A program made the translations under genes and the position numbers. Under the pieces are notes generated by a model. That model ran no database searches. It had not been told where the DNA came from and saw only the letters and a list, made by a program, of their open reading frames with translations. DNA of 64,000 nt from Ereboglobus sp. PH5-10 (GTDB lineage: Bacteria > Verrucomicrobiota > Verrucomicrobiia > Opitutales > Opitutaceae): positions 85,940 to 149,939 of the forward strand of contig NZ_JAQFIP010000010.1 of NCBI RefSeq assembly GCF_029504735.1. The letters are read 5' to 3'. Positions 24,575-34,268 of this stretch are shown piece by piece; position 1 is the stretch's first letter; every line of letters begins with the position of its first letter.

Positions 24575-25606
24575 TCAGGACGGTGCGCCGCCGAGGATTT
24601 TTGAGGGGTTGGACGGATCGCGTTTCCAAATGTAGAGCGGCGGATGCGCGGGGGCGCGGTCGAGTTGTTTGAAGAGGACGGTGGCGTCGCGTTTGTAGAG
24701 GGTGAGGTCGTTGACGCCGCCGGCGTCGCAACTGCAGATCGCGGCGTGCGCCTTGTGGATGCGGGGGCGGCCGATGATGCGGGCGGCAGCGTCGGGGACG
24801 ACGCTGTCAGCACGCGAGACGCGCGCGGTCCCCGCTGAAGGAGCGGATTTTTTTTGAAGAACGAGAAAACTGTAGGGGAGGCTGCGCAGATCGACGCCGG
24901 CGCGCTTGCCAAATTTCACCCAATCAGAATCGGCGTAGATGTTGCGCGGGGGCTCGGCGAAATTGTGGCACCAGTGGCGTTCCGCGCCGGGCGCGAGGAG
25001 TCCGCAGGGGGCGGCGTGCGCGCAGGGGGCGACGATGTCGAAATCAACGCGCAATTTTTCGCGCACCGACACGAGCGCGCGGCTGTCGGCATGCGTGCCG
25101 GGTTCGACCCAGATGACCGCCCCGGCGCGGCGGGCGAGGGCGGTGAGCTCGGCGAGCGAGGCGTCGGAAAGCTCGTTGATGACGTGGCTGAGGAGGAGGA
25201 CAAATGCGGAAGGCGGAGTGCGGAGCGCGGAGTGCTCGATCTTCAAGTCGGGGAAGTCGCGGCGTGCGGCTTGCGCGGCGAAGTCGCGCGCGAGCGGCGA
25301 GTGATCCCAGAGGTGCAACGTGTCGAAGTTTTCCGGTCCGAAGGCGCGCAGCACGCGGCGCGAGGCGACGCCGCTGCCGCATCCCCAGTCGAGGAGAGCG
25401 CGCGCGGAGGCGGGAGGCGTCCAGTTGCGGCGGCGGAGTTCGGAGAGGACGGCGTCCCATTTCCAGCCGATGCGCTCGGCGTAGGTCATGTCGTAGTTGG
25501 CGAGGTCGGCGGGCGTGCGCCAATAGGGGCCGGCGGCGGCGGTTCCCTTGATGAAGCCGTCGCGCAACCGGTCGAGCGCCTGCCAGTCGAGTTGTGTCCA
25601 ATCCAT
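24575..25606 (-). CDS. Rsm22-type SAM-dependent methyltransferase-like protein
   Basis: A 343-residue protein starting MDWTQLDWQALDRLRDG; an in-frame ATG at 25738 would add 44 residues with no family match. It resembles Rsm22/METTL17-type proteins: LLDWGCGSGVASR is the SAM-binding loop, and LSHVINELSD and VIWVEPGTHADSRALVSVREKL follow. A Cys/His set, CAHAAPCGLL plus HWCHNFAEPP, matches the family's metal-binding residues. Members associate with small ribosomal subunits. The SALRTPPSAF segment is encoded by four heptanucleotide repeats (25206-25235) and looks inserted. Convergent with the TonB-like gene. Confidence 0.8.
   Translation of the reverse strand: MDWTQLDWQALDRLRDGFIKGTAAAGPYWRTPADLANYDMTYAERIGWKWDAVLSELRRRNWTPPASARALLDWGCGSGVASRRVLRAFGPENFDTLHLWDHSPLARDFAAQAARRDFPDLKIEHSALRTPPSAFVLLLSHVINELSDASLAELTALARRAGAVIWVEPGTHADSRALVSVREKLRVDFDIVAPCAHAAPCGLLAPGAERHWCHNFAEPPRNIYADSDWVKFGKRAGVDLRSLPYSFLVLQKKSAPSAGTARVSRADSVVPDAAARIIGRPRIHKAHAAICSCDAGGVNDLTLYKRDATVLFKQLDRAPAHPPLYIWKRDPSNPSKILGGAPS
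25206..25235. repeat. in-frame heptanucleotide repeat (GCGGAGT)4
   Basis: Units GCGGAAG, GCGGAGT, GCGGAGC and GCGGAGT start at 25206, 25213, 25220 and 25227, followed by GC. It lies inside the Rsm22-type coding sequence and encodes SALRTPPSAF on the minus strand. Confidence 0.85.
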
Positions 25607-25787
25607 GCCGGTTAGAGAGGCGTTTTGCGGCGGGGTGACAAGCCGGTTTGTGCGCTTGCGGGTGATCAAACCTTTGGGACGCGCGTTTTTTTGCGAAACG
25701 CTGTTTTTGTCATTCCCACCCATTCGAGTTTTTCCCACTCTGTGCGGTTTTTATTGCACCACGAAATTCTACCATCTGTTTGACCCT

Positions 25788-27281
25788 ATGATCGTTGACA
25801 CTCCCACCATCGTCACTTTTGCCGTTTATATTGTGCTTATGCTCCTCGTGGGCTGGCTCGGATACCGCTCAACGAGCAACCTGTCCGACTACATCCTCGG
25901 CGGGCGGAGGCTCGGCAGTTTTGTGACGGCGCTGTCGGCGGGCGCGTCGGATATGAGCGGCTGGTTGCTCATGGGGCTGCCCGGGGCGATTTTTCTTTCC
26001 GGCGTGTCGCAATCGTGGATCGCAATCGGTCTCATCGTCGGCCAGTGGTTCAACTGGAAATTCGTCGCGGGCCGCCTGCGCATCTACACCGAGAAATGCG
26101 ACAACGCGCTCACGCTCGCCGATTACTTCAGCGTGCGCTTCAAGGATAAGAGCAGCATCCTGCGCATTTTCACGGCGGCGGTGATTCTTGTGTTCTTCAC
26201 GCTTTACTGCGCGTCGGGTGTCGTGGCGGGCGCGCGTTTGTTCGAGTCGATGTTCGGCATGCCTTACAACACCGCGCTCTGGATTGGCGCGCTGGCGACG
26301 ATCACGTATGTGTTCATCGGCGGCTTCCTCGCCGTGAGCTGGACGGACACGATTCAGGCCTCGCTCATGATCACCGCGCTGATCATCACGCCGCTCATGG
26401 TGATTTATTCGGGCGGCGGAGTCGCGCAAAGTTTTGCCGACACGGTGGCGGTGAAGCCCGGCTTCTTCAGCCTCACGCACGATCTCGACACGCTCGCCAT
26501 CATTTCGCTCGCGGCGTGGGGGCTCGGTTACGTCGGGCAGCCGCACATCCTCGTGCGTTTCATGGCGGCGGAAAGCGCCGCGAAGATTCCGGCCGCGCGT
26601 CGCATCGGCATGACGTGGATGGTGGTTTGCCTCGCGGGCGCGGTGGCCGTGGGCGTTTTCGGCTGGTCGTATTTCGCGAACAATCCCGCGATTGCGGGCG
26701 CGGTGGGCAAGAACAGCGAATTGGTGTTCATCGAGCTGGTGCGCCATCTTTTCAATCCGTGGATCGCGGGCGTGTTTCTGGCGGCCATTCTGGCGGCGAT
26801 CATGAGCACGCTTTCGTGCCAGTTGCTCGTCACCTCGAGCGCGCTGACGGAGGATATTTACCGCGCGTTTCTGCGCAAAACGGCATCGCAAAAGGAGCTC
26901 GTCTGGTGCGGACGCATCATGGTGCTCGTCGTCGCGGTGATCGCGATTGTCATCGCGATGAATCCGAACAGCAAGGTGCTCAAAATGGTCAGCGACGCGT
27001 GGGCCGGTTTCGGCGCGGCGTTCGGCCCCGCCGTGGTGCTGTCGCTTTTCTGGCCGCGCATGACGCGCAACGGCGCCGCCGCGGGCATGTTCGTGGGCGC
27101 GGCGACGGTGCTTTTGATGATCCTGTTCAAGCATCATCTGCCCTTTGCGATTTATGAAATCATCCCCGGCTTCGTCCTCGGCGGAATTACCATCGTGGTT
27201 GTGAGCCTGCTCGGCAAGCCGCCCGCGAAGGAAATCGTCGAGCGCCACGAGGCGGTGAACGCGGAAGTGCGCGGGATGTAG
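25788..27281 (+). CDS. putP: sodium/proline symporter
   Basis: A 497-residue sodium:solute symporter of the SSS family, close to PutP in length (about 500). The start at 25788 gives MIVDTPTIVTFAVYIVLMLLVGWLGY, the standard N-terminal helix; the frame is open for 80 codons upstream but that part is not PutP-like. Visible family blocks are DYILGGRRLGSFVTALSAGASDMSGWLLMGLPG (Na+ and proline site), FNWKFVAGRLRIYTE, WGLGYVGQPHILVRFMA, and AAIMSTLSCQLLVTSSALTEDIYR. About 13 transmembrane helices are expected. The TAG stop lies within the inverted repeat that starts at 27279. Single gene, divergent from the Rsm22-type gene. Confidence 0.93.
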   Translation: MIVDTPTIVTFAVYIVLMLLVGWLGYRSTSNLSDYILGGRRLGSFVTALSAGASDMSGWLLMGLPGAIFLSGVSQSWIAIGLIVGQWFNWKFVAGRLRIYTEKCDNALTLADYFSVRFKDKSSILRIFTAAVILVFFTLYCASGVVAGARLFESMFGMPYNTALWIGALATITYVFIGGFLAVSWTDTIQASLMITALIITPLMVIYSGGGVAQSFADTVAVKPGFFSLTHDLDTLAIISLAAWGLGYVGQPHILVRFMAAESAAKIPAARRIGMTWMVVCLAGAVAVGVFGWSYFANNPAIAGAVGKNSELVFIELVRHLFNPWIAGVFLAAILAAIMSTLSCQLLVTSSALTEDIYRAFLRKTASQKELVWCGRIMVLVVAVIAIVIAMNPNSKVLKMVSDAWAGFGAAFGPAVVLSLFWPRMTRNGAAAGMFVGAATVLLMILFKHHLPFAIYEIIPGFVLGGITIVVVSLLGKPPAKEIVERHEAVNAEVRGM

Positions 27282-27381
27282 GGGCGCACCTGGCGTGCGC
27301 CCTCGGTTTCGAAAATCATTTTGTTTGCGCGCCCGGCCGTAATGCGGACGGGTGCGAGGGCGCACGCGAGGTGCGCCCCTA
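27279..27381. repeat. long inverted repeat, GCGCACC family, copy 2
   Basis: Arms at 27279-27305 and 27355-27381 are reverse complements with one mismatch (TAGGGGCGCACCTGGCGTGC core), with 49 bp between them. The first three bases are the putP stop codon. The arms match those of the copy at 1895-1997, 25 kb away, while the loop sequences differ. Confidence 0.9.
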
Positions 27382-27422
27382 CTTGACAAGCAGCCGCTTT
27401 ATGCCGTCGCATGGAGGGCATC

Positions 27423-29489
27423 ATGGATCATCCCTTTCTCGACGCCCGTTTTGAAATACCCTGGTCGCGGCTCACGCCTGATCGCGTCAAGCCCGACATC
27501 ACCAAGGCCATCGCCGACGCGAAGGCGCAAGTCGACGCCATCGCCGCGCTGCCGCTTGGCTCGCTCACTTACGAAAACACGTTCGCCGCGCTTGAGCGCG
27601 TGACGGAACACTTCAGGGGCGTTTGGAATCGCGTCGAGCATCTGAAATCCGTGGCGGACTCGCCCGCGGTGCGCGCGGCCTACAACGAAATGCAGCCCGT
27701 CGTCACCGCGTTTGGCGCGAGCATTCCACTCAACGCGGAATTATGGAAGCGGCTGAAAACGTATTCGGAATCCGGGGACGCGAAGGGCGCGGCGCGCAAG
27801 CCGGTCGAGCTTCGCCTCATCAGCGAAACGCTCGCGGAGTTTCGCCAGCAGGGCGCGGATTTGCCGCCGGAGAAACGCGCGCGCATGGCCGAGCTTGAAA
27901 AGGAGCTCGCGCAACTCACGCAGAAATTTTCCGAAAACGTGCTCGACGCAACCAATGCCTACGAGCTCGTGATCACCGACGAGTCGCGCCTGGCCGGGCT
28001 GCCGGAGCGCGCCAAAAACGCCGCGCGCGCCAACGCCGAATCGAAGGGACTCTCCACGCCCGAAAAGCCCGCGTGGCGTTTCACCTTGCACGCGCCGTCG
28101 CTCAATCCCGTGCTCACCTACGCGGACGATGCGAGTTTGCGCCGCGAGCTGTTTGAGGCGTCCAACGCCGTCGGCGCGCGGGCGCCGTCCGACAACACGC
28201 CGCTCATTCCGCGCATCCTCGCGTTGCGCGCCGAGAAGGCCGCGCTGCTCGGCAAGGCGCATTTCCCGGACATGATTCTCGAGCGCCGCATGGCGAAATC
28301 CGGCGCGCGCGCAATCGCGTTCGTCAACGACCTGCAACGCCGCACCAAGCCCGCGTTCGATCGCGAGTGCGAGTCACTGGAGGCGTTTGCGGGAAGGAAG
28401 GGCGAGCATCTCGCGCCGTGGGACCTCAGTTATTACGCCGAAAAAATGCGCAAGAAACTGCACGATTTCGACGAGGAGGCGTTGCGTCCGTATTTCCCGG
28501 CGGATCGTGTGTTCGCGGGGCTGTTTGAAGTGTGCAATCGCATTTACGGCATCACCGTCAAGGAGCGTGAAACCGGCACGGGACCGGGCAAGGTCGAGGT
28601 GTGGCATCCCGACGTGAAGTTTTACGAGGTGTATGACGCGAACGGCACGCATCTCGGCTCGTTTTACTCCGACTGGTATCCGCGCGAGTCGAAACGCTCG
28701 GGCGCGTGGATGGACGCGTTCGTCACCGGCGGGCCGCGCGCGGACGGTTCATGGGCACCGCATCTCGGGCTGATTTGCGGCAACATGACGCCGCCCGTTG
28801 ATGGCAAGCCCGCGCTGCTCGACCATCGCGAGGTCGAGACGATTTTCCACGAGTTCGGCCACCTGATGCATCACCTGTTTGGGGCTGTGCCCGTGAAATC
28901 GCTCAACGGCACCAACGTCGCGTGGGATTTTGTCGAACTGCCCTCGCAGATCATGGAAAACTGGACGTGGGAGCGCGAGGGCTTGGATTTGTTTGCGCGC
29001 CATTACAAGACGGGCGAGAAAATCCCGGACGAACTTTTCCGCCGCATGATTGCCGCGCGCAATTTCCGCTCGGCGTGCGGGCAGATGCGCCAGCTTTCGT
29101 TTGGCACGATGGATTTGCTGCTGCACATCAGCGCGGGCGAGTTCAAGCGCGAGCCCGACGTCGAGCCGGGCATCCGCCGCCTGATCACCGACTGCCTGAT
29201 TCCGACCAACCCGCCCGCGCGCACGAACGTGAACCGTTTTCACCATTTGTTTTCGAGCCCGGTCGGTTACGCGTCGGGGTATTATTCCTACAAATGGGCC
29301 GAGGTGCTCGACGCGGACGCGTTCACGCGCTTCCAGCGCGAGGGCATTTTTAACGCGGCAACTGGAAAGGCGTTTCGCGACACGGTTTTGAGCAAGGGCA
29401 ACAGCGAGGATGCCGACAAACTCTACCGCGATTTCATGGGCCGCGACCCAAGCATCGACGCGCTGATGAAGCGCAACGGGCTGGCGTGA
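27423..29489 (+). CDS. prlC: oligopeptidase A-like M3 metallopeptidase
   Basis: A 688-residue thimet-type zinc oligopeptidase that should degrade short peptides in the cytoplasm. GGAGGG, 4-5 bp upstream, supports ATG 27423 over the one at 27411. The zinc motif HEFGH is at 476-480 ([11 protein letters not shown]), and the third ligand Glu is at about 505 in [11 protein letters not shown]. The substrate loop [20 protein letters not shown] occurs near the C-terminus as in OpdA. No signal peptide. Length matches E. coli oligopeptidase A (680). It stands alone between putP and the feo operon. Confidence 0.93.
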   Translation: MDHPFLDARFEIPWSRLTPDRVKPDITKAIADAKAQVDAIAALPLGSLTYENTFAALERVTEHFRGVWNRVEHLKSVADSPAVRAAYNEMQPVVTAFGASIPLNAELWKRLKTYSESGDAKGAARKPVELRLISETLAEFRQQGADLPPEKRARMAELEKELAQLTQKFSENVLDATNAYELVITDESRLAGLPERAKNAARANAESKGLSTPEKPAWRFTLHAPSLNPVLTYADDASLRRELFEASNAVGARAPSDNTPLIPRILALRAEKAALLGKAHFPDMILERRMAKSGARAIAFVNDLQRRTKPAFDRECESLEAFAGRKGEHLAPWDLSYYAEKMRKKLHDFDEEALRPYFPADRVFAGLFEVCNRIYGITVKERETGTGPGKVEVWHPDVKFYEVYDANGTHLGSFYSDWYPRESKRSGAWMDAFVTGGPRADGSWAPHLGLICGNMTPPVDGKPALLDHREVETIFHEFGHLMHHLFGAVPVKSLNGTNVAWDFVELPSQIMENWTWEREGLDLFARHYKTGEKIPDELFRRMIAARNFRSACGQMRQLSFGTMDLLLHISAGEFKREPDVEPGIRRLITDCLIPTNPPARTNVNRFHHLFSSPVGYASGYYSYKWAEVLDADAFTRFQREGIFNAATGKAFRDTVLSKGNSEDADKLYRDFMGRDPSIDALMKRNGLA

Positions 29490-29500
29490 GGCGGCTTCCG

Positions 29501-29538
29501 ATTCGACTGGAATCGACTGAAATCGACGCAAGTCGAAG
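29501..29538. repeat. 10-bp-period TCGA array, copy 3
   Basis: TCGA starts at 29503, 29513, 29523 and 29533, exactly 10 bp apart, just after the M3 peptidase stop codon (29489) and before the feo operon. Four units, as in copies 1 and 2. Confidence 0.85.
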
Positions 29539-29613
29539 AAAATGGGAACTGCGGGGCAGCCTTTGGTTGACATTGAAACCCAGTCTCATTTTAGTCGGTG
29601 TTTCACTTTTCAA

Positions 29614-29913
29614 ATGACAACCAGACCGCATAATCCGCACGGTCGCACCCAGTCGCACGGGGGCGGGCAGCGCATGAAGCTCACCGAGCTTCCGGCGGGG
29701 GCGTCGGGGCGCGTGTGCGAGTTGTCGGGGAAGGTCGAGGTGTGCCAGCGGTTGCGCGAGATGGGGTTTTGCGAATCGGCGGTCGTCGATAAGATTTCCG
29801 GCAGGCACACGCTTCTCTGCCAGCTTTGCGGCGTGCGCGTGGCGCTCAGCTCGGTTGCGGCGCAGCATATCGTCGTCGAGCCAATCCGCGGCGCGGCGGC
29901 GCGCGCGGTGTGA
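29614..29913 (+). CDS. FeoA-domain protein (first copy)
   Basis: A protein of about 99 residues with a single FeoA (SH3-like) domain: MKLTELPAGASGRVCELSG ... QRLREMGFCESAVVDKISGRH ... LCQLCGVRVALSSVAAQHIVVEPI. A CxxC pair in the LCQLCG strand is a feature of some FeoA variants. The start is uncertain: ATG 29614 adds a 20-residue polar leader, while ATG 29674 begins at the domain. It precedes a second, more typical feoA and feoB on the same strand, and FeoA proteins are thought to regulate FeoB. The two feoA genes are separated by the inverted repeat at 29935-30016. Confidence 0.82.
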   Translation: MTTRPHNPHGRTQSHGGGQRMKLTELPAGASGRVCELSGKVEVCQRLREMGFCESAVVDKISGRHTLLCQLCGVRVALSSVAAQHIVVEPIRGAAARAV

Positions 29914-29934
29914 GTTTTTTCAATTCAATCTATC

Positions 29935-30016
29935 AACCGCGAATGGACGCCAATGAACGCGAATAGACAAAAGTATTTCTGCCTTTATTCGCGTCAATTC
30001 GCGTTCATTCGCGGTT
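29935..30016. repeat. inverted repeat, AACCGCGAATG family, full copy
   Basis: Arms of about 32 bp: AACCGCGAATGGACGCCAAT onward from 29935, and its imperfect reverse complement ending ...CATTCGCGGTT at 30016. The gap between the arms is about 16 bp. It separates the two feoA genes. One arm recurs alone at 32463-32495, after feoB. Confidence 0.85.
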
Positions 30017-30026
30017 AGAAAATTTC

Positions 30027-30262
30027 ATGCCAAACACCCGCAAACTTTCCGAGCTCACCATCGGCGCGACGGCTGTCGTGCGCGAAATGCCGAAAACCGG
30101 CGCGGCTTCGCTGCGCCTGCGCGAAATGGGCCTGTTGCCCGGCGCAAAAATAACTTTCATGCGCGCCGCGCCGCTCGGCGATCCGCTCGAAATAAAAGTG
30201 CGCGGTTACAATCTCACGCTGCGCAAAAGCGAGGCCGAGCTCGTGATCGTGGAGGCGGCGCA

Positions 30263-30266
<4 letters not shown>
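30027..30266 (+). CDS. feoA: ferrous iron transport protein A
   Basis: A 79-residue FeoA, typical length. The SH3-like fold is seen as LSELTIGATAVVREMPKTG, LRLREMGLLPGAKITFMRAAPLGDPLEIKVRGYNLTLRKSEAELVIVE. It acts at the inner face of the membrane as a small partner of FeoB. The stop overlaps the feoB start (ATGA, 30263-30266), so the two are translationally coupled. No clear Shine-Dalgarno precedes it; the preceding inverted repeat ends 10 bp before the ATG and could affect expression. Confidence 0.93.
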
Positions 30267-32462
<2,196 letters not shown>

Positions 32463-32464
<2 letters not shown>

Positions 32465-32592
32465 CCGCGAATGGACGCGAATGAACACGAATAAAAACAG
32501 AAGACGGCGCTCGCAAGGTAGCACAGACATTCCTGTCTGTGCCGAGCGGCGCACGATTCATGGCACAGACAAAAATGTCTGTGCCACCTTGC
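32463..32592. repeat. half copy of AACCGCGAATG repeat plus GCACAGACA hairpin
   Basis: One arm of the 29935-30016 family begins at the feoB stop (32463-32495). It is followed by an inverted repeat with arms of about 28 bp (32514-32541 and 32565-32592; core GGCACAGACA...TGTCTGTGCC), each arm also a hairpin on its own. It ends one base before the start codon of the Cys-rich FeoB partner. Confidence 0.85.
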
Positions 32593-32593
32593 C

Positions 32594-32749
32594 ATGAGCG
32601 CGACGTTTCAGACTGTGGCGGCGTTGGTGATCGTTGGGGTCGCCGCGACGTGGCTTGTGTGGCGCGCGTGGAGCAAGCGCAAGAAACCCGGCTGCGGCGA
32701 CAACTGCGCGTGCCCGGCGGACGAGTTTAGGAAGAAGCTCAAACGGTAG
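32594..32749 (+). CDS. FeoB-associated Cys-rich membrane protein
   Basis: A 51-residue protein: one N-terminal membrane helix (TFQTVAALVIVGVAATWLVW, residues 4-23), basic residues RAWSKRKK, then CGDNCACPADEF with three Cys. This layout is that of FeoB-associated Cys-rich proteins (FeoC-like position, P12-type family), which sit at the end of feo operons and may help deliver or receive iron. It starts 129 bp after feoB, right behind the GCACAGACA hairpin repeat. No recognisable ribosome site is left between the repeat and the ATG. Confidence 0.82.
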   Translation: MSATFQTVAALVIVGVAATWLVWRAWSKRKKPGCGDNCACPADEFRKKLKR

Positions 32750-32846
32750 GGCGAAGCCTCCGGCTGGGCCGAAATGTGGGCGATAGACGAACGGTCCCCG
32801 GCTGTTTCACCCCGCCAAAGGCGCCGGATGTTTTTGCGGACAGGGA

Positions 32847-34007
32847 ATGACGGCTTGCATCGGGCGGGTTGTGATTTTTTATCAGCGGTTCTTGAAAACG
32901 ATCGACCGGCATATTTTGCGCGAATGGTTGGGCTTCCTGCTCATCGTGGTGTTGGCCACGCTGGGGATGTTGCTCGTCCAGTGCATGATTCAGGACTTCG
33001 GCGATTTGCGAAACAAGGGCGCGAATATCGTGGACATGGGGCAGTATTTCGCGGTCAGGGTGCCGAGTTTTTTGTCATTTGTGCTGCCGATCATCCTGCT
33101 CGTGTCGCTTCTGTATGTGCTGGGACGGTTGCACCGCGGAAACGAAATCACGGCGATGCGCGCGGCGGGGCTGGGCTACGGGCAGATAACGCGGAGCATT
33201 TGGGTCGTGGGCGTGCTGATGTGCGGCGTGATGTGGTGGCTCAATGCGAGCATCGTGCCCTGGTCGGTGGAGAAATCGCTGACAATGTTGCAGGAGCTCG
33301 GATTTCGCAACGAGGCGAAGGCCGCGACCGACGCGGGTTCGATCGGGGTGACGCGCATGGTGACGTTCGACAACGACCGCGAGGGGCGCATTTGGTTTAT
33401 GAACCGTTACAGCCGCTACGCGCAGCGCGGTTACGGCGTGACGGTGTCCGAGTTCACCGTGCGGAGACAGGAAAAGCTGCGCATTTACGCAAAGGAGGCT
33501 CATCTCGACAAGGAGCTTGGCTGCTGGGTGTTTCACAATGGGCGCGAGACTTTGTTTGATCCCGAAACCGGCGCGGTGACGGGCTCCGCGCCTTTCGACG
33601 AGAAGGCGGTTTCGTATTACAAGGAGGCTCCTGAGTTGATGTTGAGTTTCGACGTAAAACCGAAGGACCTGTCATTTTTTCGACTCAGGCAGATCATGGA
33701 TTATTTCGAGGTGCTGGAGAGCCCGAAGCTCAAGATTTACGCGATGCGCTACTACGGGATTCTGGCGGGAACATTCGCGCCGCTGATTGTGATTTTGATC
33801 GCGATTCCATTTGCCATCACCGGCGTGCGCGTGAATCCGGCGGTCGGCGTGTCGAAATCGCTCGGTTTGTTTGCGATTTATTTTGCGCTGGAAAAAGTGG
33901 CCGAGTCGATGGGGTCGCAGGGCATTTTGCCGCCTGTTGTCGCGGCATGCCTGCCGGGCGCGGCGTTGTTGCTCATCGGCGGTTGGTTTTACGCGCGGAT
34001 GCGCTGA
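32847..34007 (+). CDS. LptF/LptG family lipopolysaccharide export permease
   Basis: A 386-residue YjgP/YjgQ-family permease. Three N-terminal membrane helices are visible (IDRHILREWLGFLLIVVLATLGMLL; FLSFVLPIILLVSLLYVLGRL; near IWVVGVLMCGVMWWL), with the family's GNEITAMRAAGLGYGQITRSI coupling segment between the second and third. A periplasmic beta-jellyroll domain of about 170 residues follows, then three C-terminal helices (LIVILIAIPFAI, GLFAIYFALEKVAES, GAALLLIGGWFYARM). With LptB it would move LPS from the inner membrane to the Lpt bridge. Whether it is LptF or LptG cannot be decided here. ATG 32847 has only a weak AGGGA before it. Confidence 0.88.
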   Translation: MTACIGRVVIFYQRFLKTIDRHILREWLGFLLIVVLATLGMLLVQCMIQDFGDLRNKGANIVDMGQYFAVRVPSFLSFVLPIILLVSLLYVLGRLHRGNEITAMRAAGLGYGQITRSIWVVGVLMCGVMWWLNASIVPWSVEKSLTMLQELGFRNEAKAATDAGSIGVTRMVTFDNDREGRIWFMNRYSRYAQRGYGVTVSEFTVRRQEKLRIYAKEAHLDKELGCWVFHNGRETLFDPETGAVTGSAPFDEKAVSYYKEAPELMLSFDVKPKDLSFFRLRQIMDYFEVLESPKLKIYAMRYYGILAGTFAPLIVILIAIPFAITGVRVNPAVGVSKSLGLFAIYFALEKVAESMGSQGILPPVVAACLPGAALLLIGGWFYARMR

Positions 34008-34207
34008 TGTGATAAACCGCGTTTGAGGGGATGTCTGAGAAGCCGTCTGTTTTTTTCAGTTTCTAAACGCGGCAGATTTCATAGGGAGTGCAACCTATTG
34101 GGGGCCACTGAAACGAATGGCATTTGGGGCAAAATTAGGTAACGGGGTTTTGACTGATGCTGCTGTTTGCGTGTTCGCGCGGGCGGTGAAGCGTCTTTGG
34201 CGTGGAA

Positions 34208-34242
34208 TAAAAAAATCGGACGAAGCGGAATGCTTCGTCCGA
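34208..34242 (-). terminator. intrinsic terminator of the giant GH106 gene
   Basis: A perfect 11-bp stem TCGGACGAAGC/GCTTCGTCCGA (34216-34226, 34232-34242) with a 5-nt loop, followed on the minus strand by a run of T. It lies 27 bp after the GH106 stop and also separates it from the convergent LPS permease. Confidence 0.85.
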
Positions 34243-34268
34243 TGGAATAGGGAGGACTGGAGGGATGC

